Shown here in pieces: positions 53,445 through 62,070 of a DNA stretch of 64,000 nt. The notes beneath the pieces were generated by a model. That model saw only the letters and a program-made list of their open reading frames with translations. It was not told the DNA's origin and searched no databases. Position numbers and translations under genes: made by a program. Location: positions 2,264,501 to 2,328,500 of the forward strand of contig NZ_CP136709.1 in NCBI RefSeq assembly GCF_032926325.1. Reading direction: 5' to 3'. This DNA is from Aestuariibaculum lutulentum (GTDB lineage Bacteria; Bacteroidota; Bacteroidia; Flavobacteriales; Flavobacteriaceae). How positions within the stretch are numbered: position 1 is the first letter of the stretch; each line of letters begins with the position of its first letter.

Positions 53445-54242
53445 ATGAAAAAAAGCTTGTTTTTTATTTTATTCGTTACCAGCTTAACTGTTTTTTCTCA
53501 AGATTTTAAGAGAATTGAAGTTGACGGGAAGATTATAGTTGAAAGTAATGATGTGTATGGTATTACGATCTACAATGCAACATCGAACAAAGTTGCGGTA
53601 ACCAATGAAAAAGGCGAGTTTAAACTCGATGTTCGTTTGCATGATAATATTGAGGTGAGTGCTTTGCAGTTTGAAAATTTAAAGTTTGAAGTAAACGAAG
53701 CCATCATTGCATCAAGACAGATGAAAATCTTTTTAATTGAGGAGATTAACAAGCTAGATGAGATTGTGCTTATCCCAAATAGTTTGTCAGGTAATTTAGA
53801 GACCGATGTAAAAATGACTCAAAAGTTTAGTCCTAAATTAGATGCTTTATATTTTGGAATTAAACACCAAGATCAATTCGATTTTAAACCCGATAGTCAA
53901 ACCCAGGCTAATAATATTGCAACACCAACACAACACATAACTATGATTAATGGTCTTAATATTGTGAATGTTGTAGACCAGTTGTTGTTGCCATTATTTC
54001 GATCTAAAGCACCAGAGAAAGAGGAAAAGGGGATTCCTGAGGTTCCATTAGAATCGGTTAAATATTATTTCAGTTCTACATTTTTGGTTGATAATTTTGG
54101 AATTCCAGAGCATCGCGTAGAAGATTTTATTCACTATGTGCAAGCCAGCGATTTTGATTATTCTTTATTGAGTTATGGTAAGGAAATGGAGTTTTTAGAG
54201 CATCTGCACGATAAAAGTGTTGCTTTTTTAAACGAGAAATAG
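53445..54242 (+). CDS. secreted carboxypeptidase-regulatory-like protein, paralogue 1
   Basis: This 265-residue protein has a signal peptide (cleavage near VFSQ) and then a CarboxypepD_reg-like beta-sandwich: GITIYNATSNKVAVTNEKGEFKLDVRLHDNIEVSAL. It ends that part with INKLDEIVLIP, the LDEVVV-type linker that comes before the plug in SusC/TonB receptors. No barrel follows. The remaining residues (about 110-265) are unassigned. Similar to the next gene. Function unknown. Confidence 0.6.
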   Translation: MKKSLFFILFVTSLTVFSQDFKRIEVDGKIIVESNDVYGITIYNATSNKVAVTNEKGEFKLDVRLHDNIEVSALQFENLKFEVNEAIIASRQMKIFLIEEINKLDEIVLIPNSLSGNLETDVKMTQKFSPKLDALYFGIKHQDQFDFKPDSQTQANNIATPTQHITMINGLNIVNVVDQLLLPLFRSKAPEKEEKGIPEVPLESVKYYFSSTFLVDNFGIPEHRVEDFIHYVQASDFDYSLLSYGKEMEFLEHLHDKSVAFLNEK

Positions 54243-54330
54243 CTCCAAAAGTCTTTTTAACAAAAGTTTAAATCTGTTTTTTAATTTATTTAAGAGATGT
54301 TGGGCGTTATTTAGGTTTTTAAACAGCATA

Positions 54331-55131
54331 ATGCCAACCATTCAAAATTTTATTTTTATAAGTTTCATGCTTTTCAGCTATTTCGGGTTTTCACAAACTG
54401 TGGAAATATCCGGTATGGTGAATAGTTTTGTTGAGGTTGAAAATATTCATGTGCTCAATAAAGCAGAGCAGGCGTTTACCATAACCAATGCTCAAGGGGA
54501 ATTTAAGATTAAAGCTAAATTGAATGATACTATTCAGTTTTCTTCTTTGGTACACCAGTCAAAATATGTGGTTGTTGATAAAAATATCATGATGTTTAAA
54601 GCCATGCGTGTCATGTTGGAAGAGCAGGTAAATGAATTAGATGAAGTTGTTGTAGGCAAGGTGTTAACCGGAAATTTATTTTCAGATATTAATAATGTGG
54701 ATGGTAAAGCGCCAATTAATTTTTACGATGTTGGTATTCCGGGGTATACAGGTAGAAAGAAAACCCAAAGCGAACGACGTTTAAGTCAGGCAGGTGATTT
54801 TAAACCAAAGATGTTACCCGGTATGTTATTAGGGGGAGCTTCTTTTGATCCATTAATTAACGCTATTACGGGACGTACTAAAATGCTAAAAAAAAGAGTA
54901 GAGCATGAAGAATGCGAAGCCTTAATGCGAAGTGTTAAAGTACGATTGGCCTCCGATTTTTTTAGGTCTAATCCCTTAGATGAGGCCTATAGAATGGAAT
55001 TTTTCTACTTCTGTGCCGACGATCCGAATTTTGTAAAGCGTTGTAAAAATCAAACCGATTTTAATATCCTGTTATTTTTGAGAAGTAAGTATAGAGACTA
55101 TATGCAGAATAGGAGTGAGGGAAGTGATTAA
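54331..55131 (+). CDS. secreted carboxypeptidase-regulatory-like protein, paralogue 2
   Basis: This 266-residue protein has a signal peptide (cleavage near GFSQ) and the same beta-sandwich as its neighbour: NAQGEFKIKAKLNDTIQFSSL, ending in VNELDEVVVGKVLTGNL. The C-terminal half is Arg/Lys-rich (RRLSQAGDFKPK, RTKMLKKRVEHEECEALMR) and not like the paralogue's. It lies 88 bp after paralogue 1. It may be a periplasmic adapter in an envelope process shared with the DUF6702 and M1 genes downstream. Confidence 0.6.
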   Translation: MPTIQNFIFISFMLFSYFGFSQTVEISGMVNSFVEVENIHVLNKAEQAFTITNAQGEFKIKAKLNDTIQFSSLVHQSKYVVVDKNIMMFKAMRVMLEEQVNELDEVVVGKVLTGNLFSDINNVDGKAPINFYDVGIPGYTGRKKTQSERRLSQAGDFKPKMLPGMLLGGASFDPLINAITGRTKMLKKRVEHEECEALMRSVKVRLASDFFRSNPLDEAYRMEFFYFCADDPNFVKRCKNQTDFNILLFLRSKYRDYMQNRSEGSD

Positions 55132-55203
55132 TCCGATTTGGTACACCTTTTGAAAGCATTTAAATACTTACATTCGTAATTCAAACAAACCTTTAAAATA
55201 ATA

Positions 55204-55707
55204 ATGAAATTATTTAAAATATCACTTCTTGTTTTCGCCCTGTCATTTTTGTCATTTGCGACGGTTCATAAATACTATATAAGTGTTACTCAGATAGATT
55301 ATGTAGAAGAAAAGCAGTCGGTACAGATTATTTCCAGAATATTTATTGACGATTTCGAAAAGTTGTTAAGAGAGCGTTACGATGAGAATATTACGCTGGC
55401 AGGTAAAAATGAATCGGAATCGGTTGATGCTTATATGGAAAAATATTTGAAGGAAAAGCTAATGATTAAAATTAACGGGAAACCTGTTAATGTTCAATTT
55501 ATTGGAAAAGCTTACGATGTTGATATTGCCAAGTGTTATCTGGAAATTGAAAAGGTAAAGTACATAGAAAACATAGAAATTACTAACGAAGTGTTATTCG
55601 ATGTCTTTGAAGAACAGCAGAATATCGTTAAAACAAATATCAATTCGAAACAGAAAAGCGTCATACTATTTCCACAAAAGGCAAGTGTACTGTTAAAATT
55701 TAACTAA
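55204..55707 (+). CDS. DUF6702-family exported protein
   Basis: This 167-residue protein has a hydrophobic N-terminal signal and the pattern HKYYISVTQIDYVEEKQSVQIISRIFIDDFE (DUF6702). It precedes the M1-type peptidase by 108 bp, an order I recall in Flavobacteriaceae. Function unknown; it may be a partner of the peptidase. Confidence 0.75.
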   Translation: MKLFKISLLVFALSFLSFATVHKYYISVTQIDYVEEKQSVQIISRIFIDDFEKLLRERYDENITLAGKNESESVDAYMEKYLKEKLMIKINGKPVNVQFIGKAYDVDIAKCYLEIEKVKYIENIEITNEVLFDVFEEQQNIVKTNINSKQKSVILFPQKASVLLKFN

Positions 55708-55815
55708 ATAATAGTTTTATATTTTATTATTCGTTGCAATTTGGCGTTTTTTGTAATAATCAGTTAATGATTTTTTAATACAACTAAAATTCTTTTAAAA
55801 ATTAACATTAATCAC

Positions 55816-58122
55816 ATGGTGAGATTTAAGTATTATTTTCTATCCGTATTTTTTGTTTCTACAGCGGCTTTTGCCCAAAATCAAGAAAAACAGGAGGTTA
55901 AAAAAGGCCATACAAATACCAATAAGTTCAGGCAATTGTATGATGAGTTTTCAACTCCTAATATGTACAGAGCGGCATCTGGAGCTCCAGGAACAGCTTA
56001 TTACCAACAACAGGCAGACTATAAAATGGATATCGTTTTAGACGATAAAAACCAAAAAATTTCAGGATACGAAACGGTTACTTATACAAACAATTCACCA
56101 GATGATTTAAAATATTTATGGGTTCAGTTAGACCAGAACATGAGAGCTAAGGATTCTAAATCGCCGCTTATTGAAGGTTCTGGAGTATCTGATGTATTGC
56201 GCCCGTCTCAGTTTGTATCTAACTTTATGAAAGAACCTTTTGATGGAGGTTTTAATATTCAGGAAGTTTCAGATACCAGTGGAAAACCGTTAACGTATAT
56301 GATTAACAGAACCATGATGCGTATTGAGTTGCCTGAAGTTTTAAAATCGGGTGGTAAATTCTCCTTTAACGTAAAATGGTGGTATAATATTAATGATCAT
56401 GTTGATGGTCGTGGCCGTTCTGGATATGAGTATTTCCCAAAAGATGGTAACAGAACTTATATTATTGCCCAGTTCTTCCCAAGAATGGCAGTTTATAACG
56501 ATGTTGAAGGATGGCAAAATACACAATTCTGGGGGCGTGAAGAGTTTGCTTTACCCTTCGGTGATTACGAAGTAAACATTACGGTGCCTTCTGATCATAT
56601 TTTGGATGGTACCGGTCGATTAACAAATCGTAAGGAGGTATTCTCTAAAAAAATGATGGAGCGTTACGAGCAGGCTCAAAAATCGTACGACAAACCTGTG
56701 GTTATTGTAACTCAGGAGGAGGCTGCCGCAAAAGAAGGTCAGTTTGCTGAAACAACAAAAACCTGGAAATTAAAAGCAGAAAATGTTCGTGATTTCGCTT
56801 TCGCTACGTCAAGAAAGTATATTTGGGATATGATGGCTGTTAAAATCGGAGATCGCGATGTTATGGCAGTATCATTATATGCTAAAGAAGGTAATCCGTT
56901 ATGGGGAGACTGGTCAACAAAAGTGGTGGCAAGTACTTTAGAGTCTTATTCAAGAATGACTTTCGATTACCCATATCACAAAGCCATTTCGGTGCATGCT
57001 AAAGAGCAGGGGATGGAATACCCAATGATTTGTTGGAATTATGGTCGTCCTAATGCAGATGGTACCTATAGCGATCGTACAAAGTATGGTATGATGGGGG
57101 TTATTATTCACGAAGTTGGACATAATTTCTTCCCAATGATTGTAAACAGCGACGAGCGTCAATGGACATGGATGGACGAAGGGTTAAATACTTTTGTACA
57201 GTATGTAGCCGAACAGGATTTCGGAAAAAAACACCCGGAAGCGTTATCGGTAGGTCATGACAATTTCCCATCAGATCGCGGACCAGCAAAAATGATAGTA
57301 CCTTACATGGGTGGTGATCAAAATTTCATAGCGCCAATTATGAGTAAAGGAATAAACGTATACCAGTTTGGTAACAACGCTTATGGTAAACCGGCTACAG
57401 CATTAAATATTTTAAGAGAAACGGTAATGGGACCAGAACTTTTTGACTATGCGTTTAGAGAATACGCGCAACGTTGGATGTTTAAACACCCAACGCCTGA
57501 AGATTTCTTCAGAACCATGGAAGATGCTTCGGCATTCGATTTAGACTGGTACTGGAGAGGGTGGTTCTACACTACAGATTGGGTTGACATAGGTATTAAA
57601 GATGTTAAAAAATACTTTGTGTCTTCTAAGCCTAACAAATACATAAAAGACTATTTGGCAAAATCAGGAGGCTCGGTTAATAACTTAGTGCCTCTAGTAT
57701 TCATGGTTGAAGAAGGTAGCGAAGATTATTCAGAAGATTTAAAAGAAGGTAGTTTAGTTGATAATTCAACATCGCTTAAAGAGTATTTAATGGACAACTT
57801 TACACCTGAAGAACGTAAAAATATTAAAGAACCTAAGTACTTCTACAATATTACTTTTGAAAAACCAGGAGGATTAGTAATGCCAATTATTGCTAAATAT
57901 ACCTATGCTGATGGAACTTCAGAAACAATAACTTATCCGGCACAAATCTGGAGATTAAACGATAACGAAGTAAGTAAAGCCATTGCTTCAGATAAAGAAA
58001 TTGTAAGTATCGAAATCGACCCGAAAGAGGAAACTGCCGATGTCGATACCACAAACAACATCTGGCCTAAGCAGGAAGTTAAAAGTGAATTCGATCAGTT
58101 TAAACAAAAGATAAAATCATAA
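55816..58122 (+). CDS. secreted M1-family metallopeptidase
   Basis: This 768-residue protein has a signal peptide (cleavage near AFAQ). The zinc site is intact: HEVGH at about 432-436 and the third ligand Glu in WMDEGLN (about 455). An aminopeptidase N-like N-terminal beta domain precedes it (YKMDIVLDDKNQKISGYETVTY). It lacks the usual helical C-terminal ARM-like domain and ends in a beta segment (TSETITYPAQIWRLND). It should act in the periplasm or outside the cell on peptides. It ends at a strong terminator. Confidence 0.92.
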   Translation: MVRFKYYFLSVFFVSTAAFAQNQEKQEVKKGHTNTNKFRQLYDEFSTPNMYRAASGAPGTAYYQQQADYKMDIVLDDKNQKISGYETVTYTNNSPDDLKYLWVQLDQNMRAKDSKSPLIEGSGVSDVLRPSQFVSNFMKEPFDGGFNIQEVSDTSGKPLTYMINRTMMRIELPEVLKSGGKFSFNVKWWYNINDHVDGRGRSGYEYFPKDGNRTYIIAQFFPRMAVYNDVEGWQNTQFWGREEFALPFGDYEVNITVPSDHILDGTGRLTNRKEVFSKKMMERYEQAQKSYDKPVVIVTQEEAAAKEGQFAETTKTWKLKAENVRDFAFATSRKYIWDMMAVKIGDRDVMAVSLYAKEGNPLWGDWSTKVVASTLESYSRMTFDYPYHKAISVHAKEQGMEYPMICWNYGRPNADGTYSDRTKYGMMGVIIHEVGHNFFPMIVNSDERQWTWMDEGLNTFVQYVAEQDFGKKHPEALSVGHDNFPSDRGPAKMIVPYMGGDQNFIAPIMSKGINVYQFGNNAYGKPATALNILRETVMGPELFDYAFREYAQRWMFKHPTPEDFFRTMEDASAFDLDWYWRGWFYTTDWVDIGIKDVKKYFVSSKPNKYIKDYLAKSGGSVNNLVPLVFMVEEGSEDYSEDLKEGSLVDNSTSLKEYLMDNFTPEERKNIKEPKYFYNITFEKPGGLVMPIIAKYTYADGTSETITYPAQIWRLNDNEVSKAIASDKEIVSIEIDPKEETADVDTTNNIWPKQEVKSEFDQFKQKIKS

Positions 58123-58130
58123 ATCATAAG

Positions 58131-58166
58131 AAAAGCCAACACGAATGTGTTGGCTTTCTTTTTTTA
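58131..58166 (+). terminator. terminator after the M1 peptidase
   Basis: AAAGCCAACAC/GTGTTGGCTTT with a 4-nt loop is followed by TTCTTTTTTT. Confidence 0.9.
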
Positions 58167-58224
58167 ACGAAACTCTTAACACATTTTCCGTTAAGAATAT
58201 TTTTTAATCTGCTTAACAACTCCC

Positions 58225-58232
58225 TATATTTG
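58225..58232 (+). promoter_or_regulatory. -7 element of tatA (leaderless)
   Basis: TATATTTG matches TAnnTTTG and ends 4 nt before the GTG start at 58237, the same geometry as at 44675-44687. Confidence 0.45.
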
Positions 58233-58236
58233 TACT

Positions 58237-58524
58237 GTGATACTACAAACAACATTTTTATTCATTAGCGGGGCCGAGATAGCATTCATCCTATTTATTG
58301 CTATCATGGTGTTTGGAGCTGATAAGCTCCCGGAGATTGCTCGTGGTTTAGGTAAAGGTATGCGCACCATTAAAAATGCAACCAACGACATAAAACACGA
58401 AATCACCAAAAGTGCTGAAAGTAACGGCATCGATACCAGCTTTGTATCCGATATTAAAAAGGAAATAAACAGTGTTAAAGACGATGTTGAAGACTTTGCA
58501 GGTTCGGTAAAACGTAAAATGTAA
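58237..58524 (+). CDS. tatA: twin-arginine translocase TatA-family protein
   Basis: This 95-residue protein has the TatA/B pattern: one TM (FISGAEIAFILFIAIMVFGA), the hinge FGADKLPE, the amphipathic GLGKGMRTIKNATND and an acidic tail. In Tat export, TatA oligomers open the membrane for folded proteins with twin-arginine signals. I use the GTG start at 58237: there is no ATG in frame upstream before a stop at 58192. The element before it implies a leaderless mRNA. Confidence 0.85.
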   Translation: MILQTTFLFISGAEIAFILFIAIMVFGADKLPEIARGLGKGMRTIKNATNDIKHEITKSAESNGIDTSFVSDIKKEINSVKDDVEDFAGSVKRKM

Positions 58525-58551
58525 TTAATCTTTTTTTGTACGTTACCTAAA

Positions 58552-58588
58552 GGTCGCGCTTTACGCACTACACGGTAGTTTGCTTCAA
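58552..58588 (+). repeat. dispersed intergenic repeat, copy A
   Basis: The 37-bp core GGTCGCGCTTTACGC... CTACACGGTAG...TTGCTTCAA matches copy B at 61061-61097 at 33 of 37 positions, same orientation. It lies in the gap between tatA and the O-methyltransferase gene. It is probably part of a non-coding family repeated in the genome. Confidence 0.6.
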
Positions 58589-58679
58589 TCGCTAACGCAA
58601 AATAGAATTTTAGATATTTAGACCGAGTTAAAAGCTAAAATTTAGTCTAAAATCTAACCCGTCTAAGCAGTCTAAAAAT

Positions 58680-59321
58680 CTATTTCTTCCTGCTAATCGT
58701 TAAGCCATCACGAATAGGTAATAATACCGTTTCAACTCTTGGGTCTTCCTTTAATAAGGTATTGTACTCTAAAACAATTTTGGTCGAATGGTCTTTGGGG
58801 TCTAAAGGTTCTACCACTTTACCATGCCACAATACGTTATCGGAAATGATAATCCCACCCGGATTTAATTTGTCAATAATTAAGTGAAAGTAATTCACAT
58901 AATTCGGTTTATCGGCATCGATAAAAACCAAATCGAAGGTTTTATCAAGGTCAGGAATAATATCTATCGCACTACCTAAATGCTGAACTATTTGATGACC
59001 GTATTCCGATTTATCAAAATATTTACGCTGAAAATCGACCAGTTCTTCATTCACATCAATGGTATGTACTTCACCATCTTTTTGAACACCTTCTGCCAGA
59101 CAAAGCGTCGCATACCCTGTAAAAGTCCCTAATTCCAATATGTTTTTAGGGCGTACCAACTTAGAAATCATACTTAGTACACGGCCTTGATACGGACCGC
59201 TAAGCATAATGGGCTGCAATATTTTTTGGTAGGTTTCACGTGTTAACTGCTGCAATAATTCAGGTTCGTTTTCAGAATGGGCAACTACATAATCGTCTAA
59301 ATCTTCAGGTAAAAAATACAT
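58680..59321 (-). CDS. O-methyltransferase (catechol-type, SAM-dependent)
   Basis: This 213-residue class I methyltransferase of the caffeoyl-CoA/catechol OMT group has motif I ILELGTFTGYATLCLAEG, then DLVFIDADKPNYVNYFHLI, with the metal-binding Asp, and IISDNVLWHGKVV. It probably methylates a hydroxyl on a catechol or similar acceptor with Mg2+. It lies next to the kynurenine-pathway genes but on its own; 3-hydroxyanthranilate or a related phenol is conceivable, not shown. Confidence 0.85.
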   Translation of the reverse strand: MYFLPEDLDDYVVAHSENEPELLQQLTRETYQKILQPIMLSGPYQGRVLSMISKLVRPKNILELGTFTGYATLCLAEGVQKDGEVHTIDVNEELVDFQRKYFDKSEYGHQIVQHLGSAIDIIPDLDKTFDLVFIDADKPNYVNYFHLIIDKLNPGGIIISDNVLWHGKVVEPLDPKDHSTKIVLEYNTLLKEDPRVETVLLPIRDGLTISRKK

Positions 59322-59378
59322 ATGGGCTTGTTTTTAACAACAGATTGCAAAAATAGGATATTTTGAGTGAATAGTTTA

Positions 59379-60464
59379 TTATCCTAATATTCTATCCACT
59401 AATTTTTGTTTCGCCACTTCATCATCACCATGTAGCCATTGAATCACGTTATTTTGCCAGATGGCATCACGGTCGTTTTCGTTAATGATTTTACGCTCCA
59501 TAGCCAAATCTAAAATTTTACCAGGGTAGGAGGATTGTTTAATGCTTTCCATTTCACCTAGCGGATAAGGGTCATCTAAGCCCATCAACACCTGTTTAAC
59601 GCCTTGGTTTTTTATCAATAATTCTAAAGAACCGGTATCGTGTACCAGCGTGTCGAAAAAGATGTTTTTATGTCCCACAGCTTTTCGCGGGTGGTGTTTG
59701 CCTTCAAACAGATCAGGACGTCCATCAAACCCTTGAATACGACGACCTAAATTAATTTGTGCTAATTGTCCCCCATGCGCAAAACACGTGCGCATATTGG
59801 GGTATTTTTCCTGATAACCGTTTAAGGTTAAAAAATGATAAGCATCGGCACATTGTGCCAACATCCAGATGAGGTGAAAGCGCCAGGAGGTATTTTCCAG
59901 TTTTATAAATTTTTCACCGTCGTAGGGGTGAATTTCTACAGCAAGATTGTATTTGTTAGCCAGTTCAAAAATGGGTTCGTTTTCTTCATCAAAAATACAA
60001 CGCCAGGTACCAATGGTGTCCATATAGTGCGTTGGTAAACATAGCAGACCCATACCGTTTTCTTCTACACAACGCTCAATTTCCCAGCAGGCACTACGAA
60101 CAAAGCCTGGGTGTACCACAAATCCGCAGGTAAATTTACTAGGGTACTGGTGTTGAATACGGGCATTAAAGTCGTTTTGGAAACGTAAGGCTTGTTTCAT
60201 TTCTTCAACACGTAAACCATTGCCATAAAGCTGAGAAAGGTTTAAAACTACCGCATGGTCAATTTTGTAACGCTCCATCCATTCCAGTTTTTCATGAAGA
60301 AAGAAACTGGAATCCGTAACCGGACGTTTCCAATCTTTTTGTAGCATAAATTTTCGGTCTTTATCCACCCAAAAAATGCCTTTTTCACGCATAAAATCTG
60401 GAATTTCTTCAGGGTAGGGCAAAAGGTGTGAGTGTCCGTTAATTCGAAGTTTACGTTGTTCCAT
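59379..60464 (-). CDS. 2-amino-3-carboxymuconate-6-semialdehyde decarboxylase (ACMSD-like)
   Basis: This 361-residue amidohydrolase-superfamily enzyme would turn ACMS into 2-aminomuconate semialdehyde. Metal residues: His11/His13 in GHSH, His in VEIHPYDGE, His in FAHGGQLAQ, and Asp in LMGLDDPYPLGEM. Its place after the 3-hydroxyanthranilate dioxygenase (reading on the minus strand) matches the route. Other amidohydrolase-type decarboxylases are possible from sequence alone. Confidence 0.85.
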   Translation of the reverse strand: MEQRKLRINGHSHLLPYPEEIPDFMREKGIFWVDKDRKFMLQKDWKRPVTDSSFFLHEKLEWMERYKIDHAVVLNLSQLYGNGLRVEEMKQALRFQNDFNARIQHQYPSKFTCGFVVHPGFVRSACWEIERCVEENGMGLLCLPTHYMDTIGTWRCIFDEENEPIFELANKYNLAVEIHPYDGEKFIKLENTSWRFHLIWMLAQCADAYHFLTLNGYQEKYPNMRTCFAHGGQLAQINLGRRIQGFDGRPDLFEGKHHPRKAVGHKNIFFDTLVHDTGSLELLIKNQGVKQVLMGLDDPYPLGEMESIKQSSYPGKILDLAMERKIINENDRDAIWQNNVIQWLHGDDEVAKQKLVDRILG

Positions 60465-60495
60465 AGTTGTTTAGAACTGATTTCAATTTCTAAAA

Positions 60496-61032
60496 TTAAT
60501 CTTCAATCTTTACTTTTTTTGGTGGTTGCATTGTGGCACCACAATTCGGACAGGTACGCTTGTCGAGGTCACTGTAATAGGTGTCGAAAATTTTAGGCAT
60601 ATCGGTTTCAATATTATCTAAAGTAAAATCTTCTTCGTACAATTTTGTGGTACAGGATTCGCAAAACCAAAGCAGTGCATCTTTCATGCCTTCAGGACGT
60701 TTGTATTCAATCACTAAGCCAACGGTATTCGCGCCACGTTGCGGAGAATGCGGAACTTTTGGTGGCAATAAATAAATATCTCCTTCCTTAATATGAACAT
60801 CTTTAGGTTCGCCATTATCAATAATTTTTAAAACAATATCGCCTTCCACCTGATAAAAAAATTCCGGTGTTTCGTTATAATGGTAGTCTTTTCTGCTGTT
60901 AGGTCCGCCAACCACCATGACAATAAAATCGCCGTCTTTCCATACCACTTTATTGCCTACCGGTGGTTTTAAAAGATGACGGTTTTCTTCAATCCAGGAT
61001 TTAAAATTTAAAGGAGAAACTAATTTACTCAT
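60496..61032 (-). CDS. nbaC: 3-hydroxyanthranilate 3,4-dioxygenase
   Basis: This 178-residue cupin cleaves the ring of 3-hydroxyanthranilate to ACMS. Its numbering agrees with the Cupriavidus enzyme: Fe ligands His51, Glu57 and His95, with Arg47 and Arg99. The C-terminal rubredoxin-like iron site is complete: CESC (124-127) and CPNC near 159-162. Its gene lies between the SDR and ACMSD genes in the operon. Confidence 0.95.
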   Translation of the reverse strand: MSKLVSPLNFKSWIEENRHLLKPPVGNKVVWKDGDFIVMVVGGPNSRKDYHYNETPEFFYQVEGDIVLKIIDNGEPKDVHIKEGDIYLLPPKVPHSPQRGANTVGLVIEYKRPEGMKDALLWFCESCTTKLYEEDFTLDNIETDMPKIFDTYYSDLDKRTCPNCGATMQPPKKVKIED

Positions 61033-61060
61033 AGTTTTATGTTTTGGGCGTGCCCCTTCG

Positions 61061-61097
61061 GGTCGGGCTTTCCGCGCTACACGGTAGCTTGCTTCAA
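61061..61097 (+). repeat. dispersed intergenic repeat, copy B
   Basis: GGTCGGGCTTTCCGCGCTAC...TTGCTTCAA, 33/37 identical to copy A at 58552-58588. It is preceded by GCCCCTTCGGG, which can form a short hairpin. It sits in the gap between nbaC and the SDR gene. Confidence 0.6.
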
Positions 61098-61175
61098 ATA
61101 CCTGTATTCACGAATTCATTAATTTTAAATTAATAATTAATGAGTAATCCCTCACGCAATGATTCATTTCTAAAG

Positions 61176-61958
61176 TTACAAACTTTTTGTGCGTCCGCCA
61201 TCAACAGGAATGTTAATTCCGTTTATGTAACTAGCCGCTTCGCTTGCCAGGAATACAATGGCATTAGCCGTTTCTTCTGGCTGGGCGAAACGTTTGGCTG
61301 GCGTGTAGTTTTTCATTATTTCTGCCATGTCTTCCACGGTACGACCTTCATTTTTAGCTTTTATTTGTATAATTTCGTTTAGACGTTCGGTTTCGGTAAA
61401 ACCGGGTAGTACATTGTTTACCGTGATGCCAGAGGCAGCAACTTCGGTAGCCAGTGTTTTACTCCAGTTTCCCACAGCACCTCGAATGGTGTTACTTACG
61501 CCAAGTCCGGGGATAGGTTCTTTAACCGATGTAGAAATGATATTCACAATTCTCCCAAACCCTTCATCTTTCATAAACGGAATGGTAGACTGCGCCAGCA
61601 CATGATTGCATTTTAAATGCTGAATAAAGGCATTATCGAATTCATCGAGACTGGCGCTAATAATTTCGCCACTTCGAGGTCCTCCTGTGTTGTTAATTAG
61701 AATATGAAATCCGTGGTGTTTTTCAACATACTTAATCACTTGTTCCTGTAAGTCTCTTGGGTTAGAGAAATCGGCTACAATAAAATCATGTTTGTCGCTA
61801 TTGGGTAATTCGGTAAGTACTTGTTTTAATTTGTCACGGTTTCGGGCCACTAGGGTTACTATAGCACCTTCTTCGGCTAAAGCAATAGCGGTAGCTTTAC
61901 CAATTCCGGCGGTACTTCCGCAAACTAAAGCGTATTTGTTTTTTAAGTTTAAATTCAT
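61176..61958 (-). CDS. SDR-family protein with atypical active site
   Basis: This 260-residue protein has the SDR fold: GSTAGIG (14-20), NNTG (89-92) instead of NNAG, and PG-x-T/x at 182-186. At the place of YxxxK it has SNTIR (155-159): Tyr is Ser and Lys is Arg. The C-terminal SYINGINIPVDGG is normal. It may reduce little or have another role (isomerase, scaffold). It is in the kynurenine operon between the dioxygenase and ALDH genes. Confidence 0.85.
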   Translation of the reverse strand: MNLNLKNKYALVCGSTAGIGKATAIALAEEGAIVTLVARNRDKLKQVLTELPNSDKHDFIVADFSNPRDLQEQVIKYVEKHHGFHILINNTGGPRSGEIISASLDEFDNAFIQHLKCNHVLAQSTIPFMKDEGFGRIVNIISTSVKEPIPGLGVSNTIRGAVGNWSKTLATEVAASGITVNNVLPGFTETERLNEIIQIKAKNEGRTVEDMAEIMKNYTPAKRFAQPEETANAIVFLASEAASYINGINIPVDGGRTKSL

Positions 61959-62070
61959 AGGCTTTCCTGCGTAGGCAGAAATCTTTTAAAGTTAATTATT
62001 TAGTTTATTGTGATGCTTAAACTACCTTTCGACTGCGCTCAAGGTGACATCTTTTGCATTACAAGTTGTA

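Noticed and set aside
58224..58568. Minus-strand frame of 114 codons over tatA
   Set aside because: It is antisense to tatA and runs into the repeat; hydrophobicity is due to the complementary strand.
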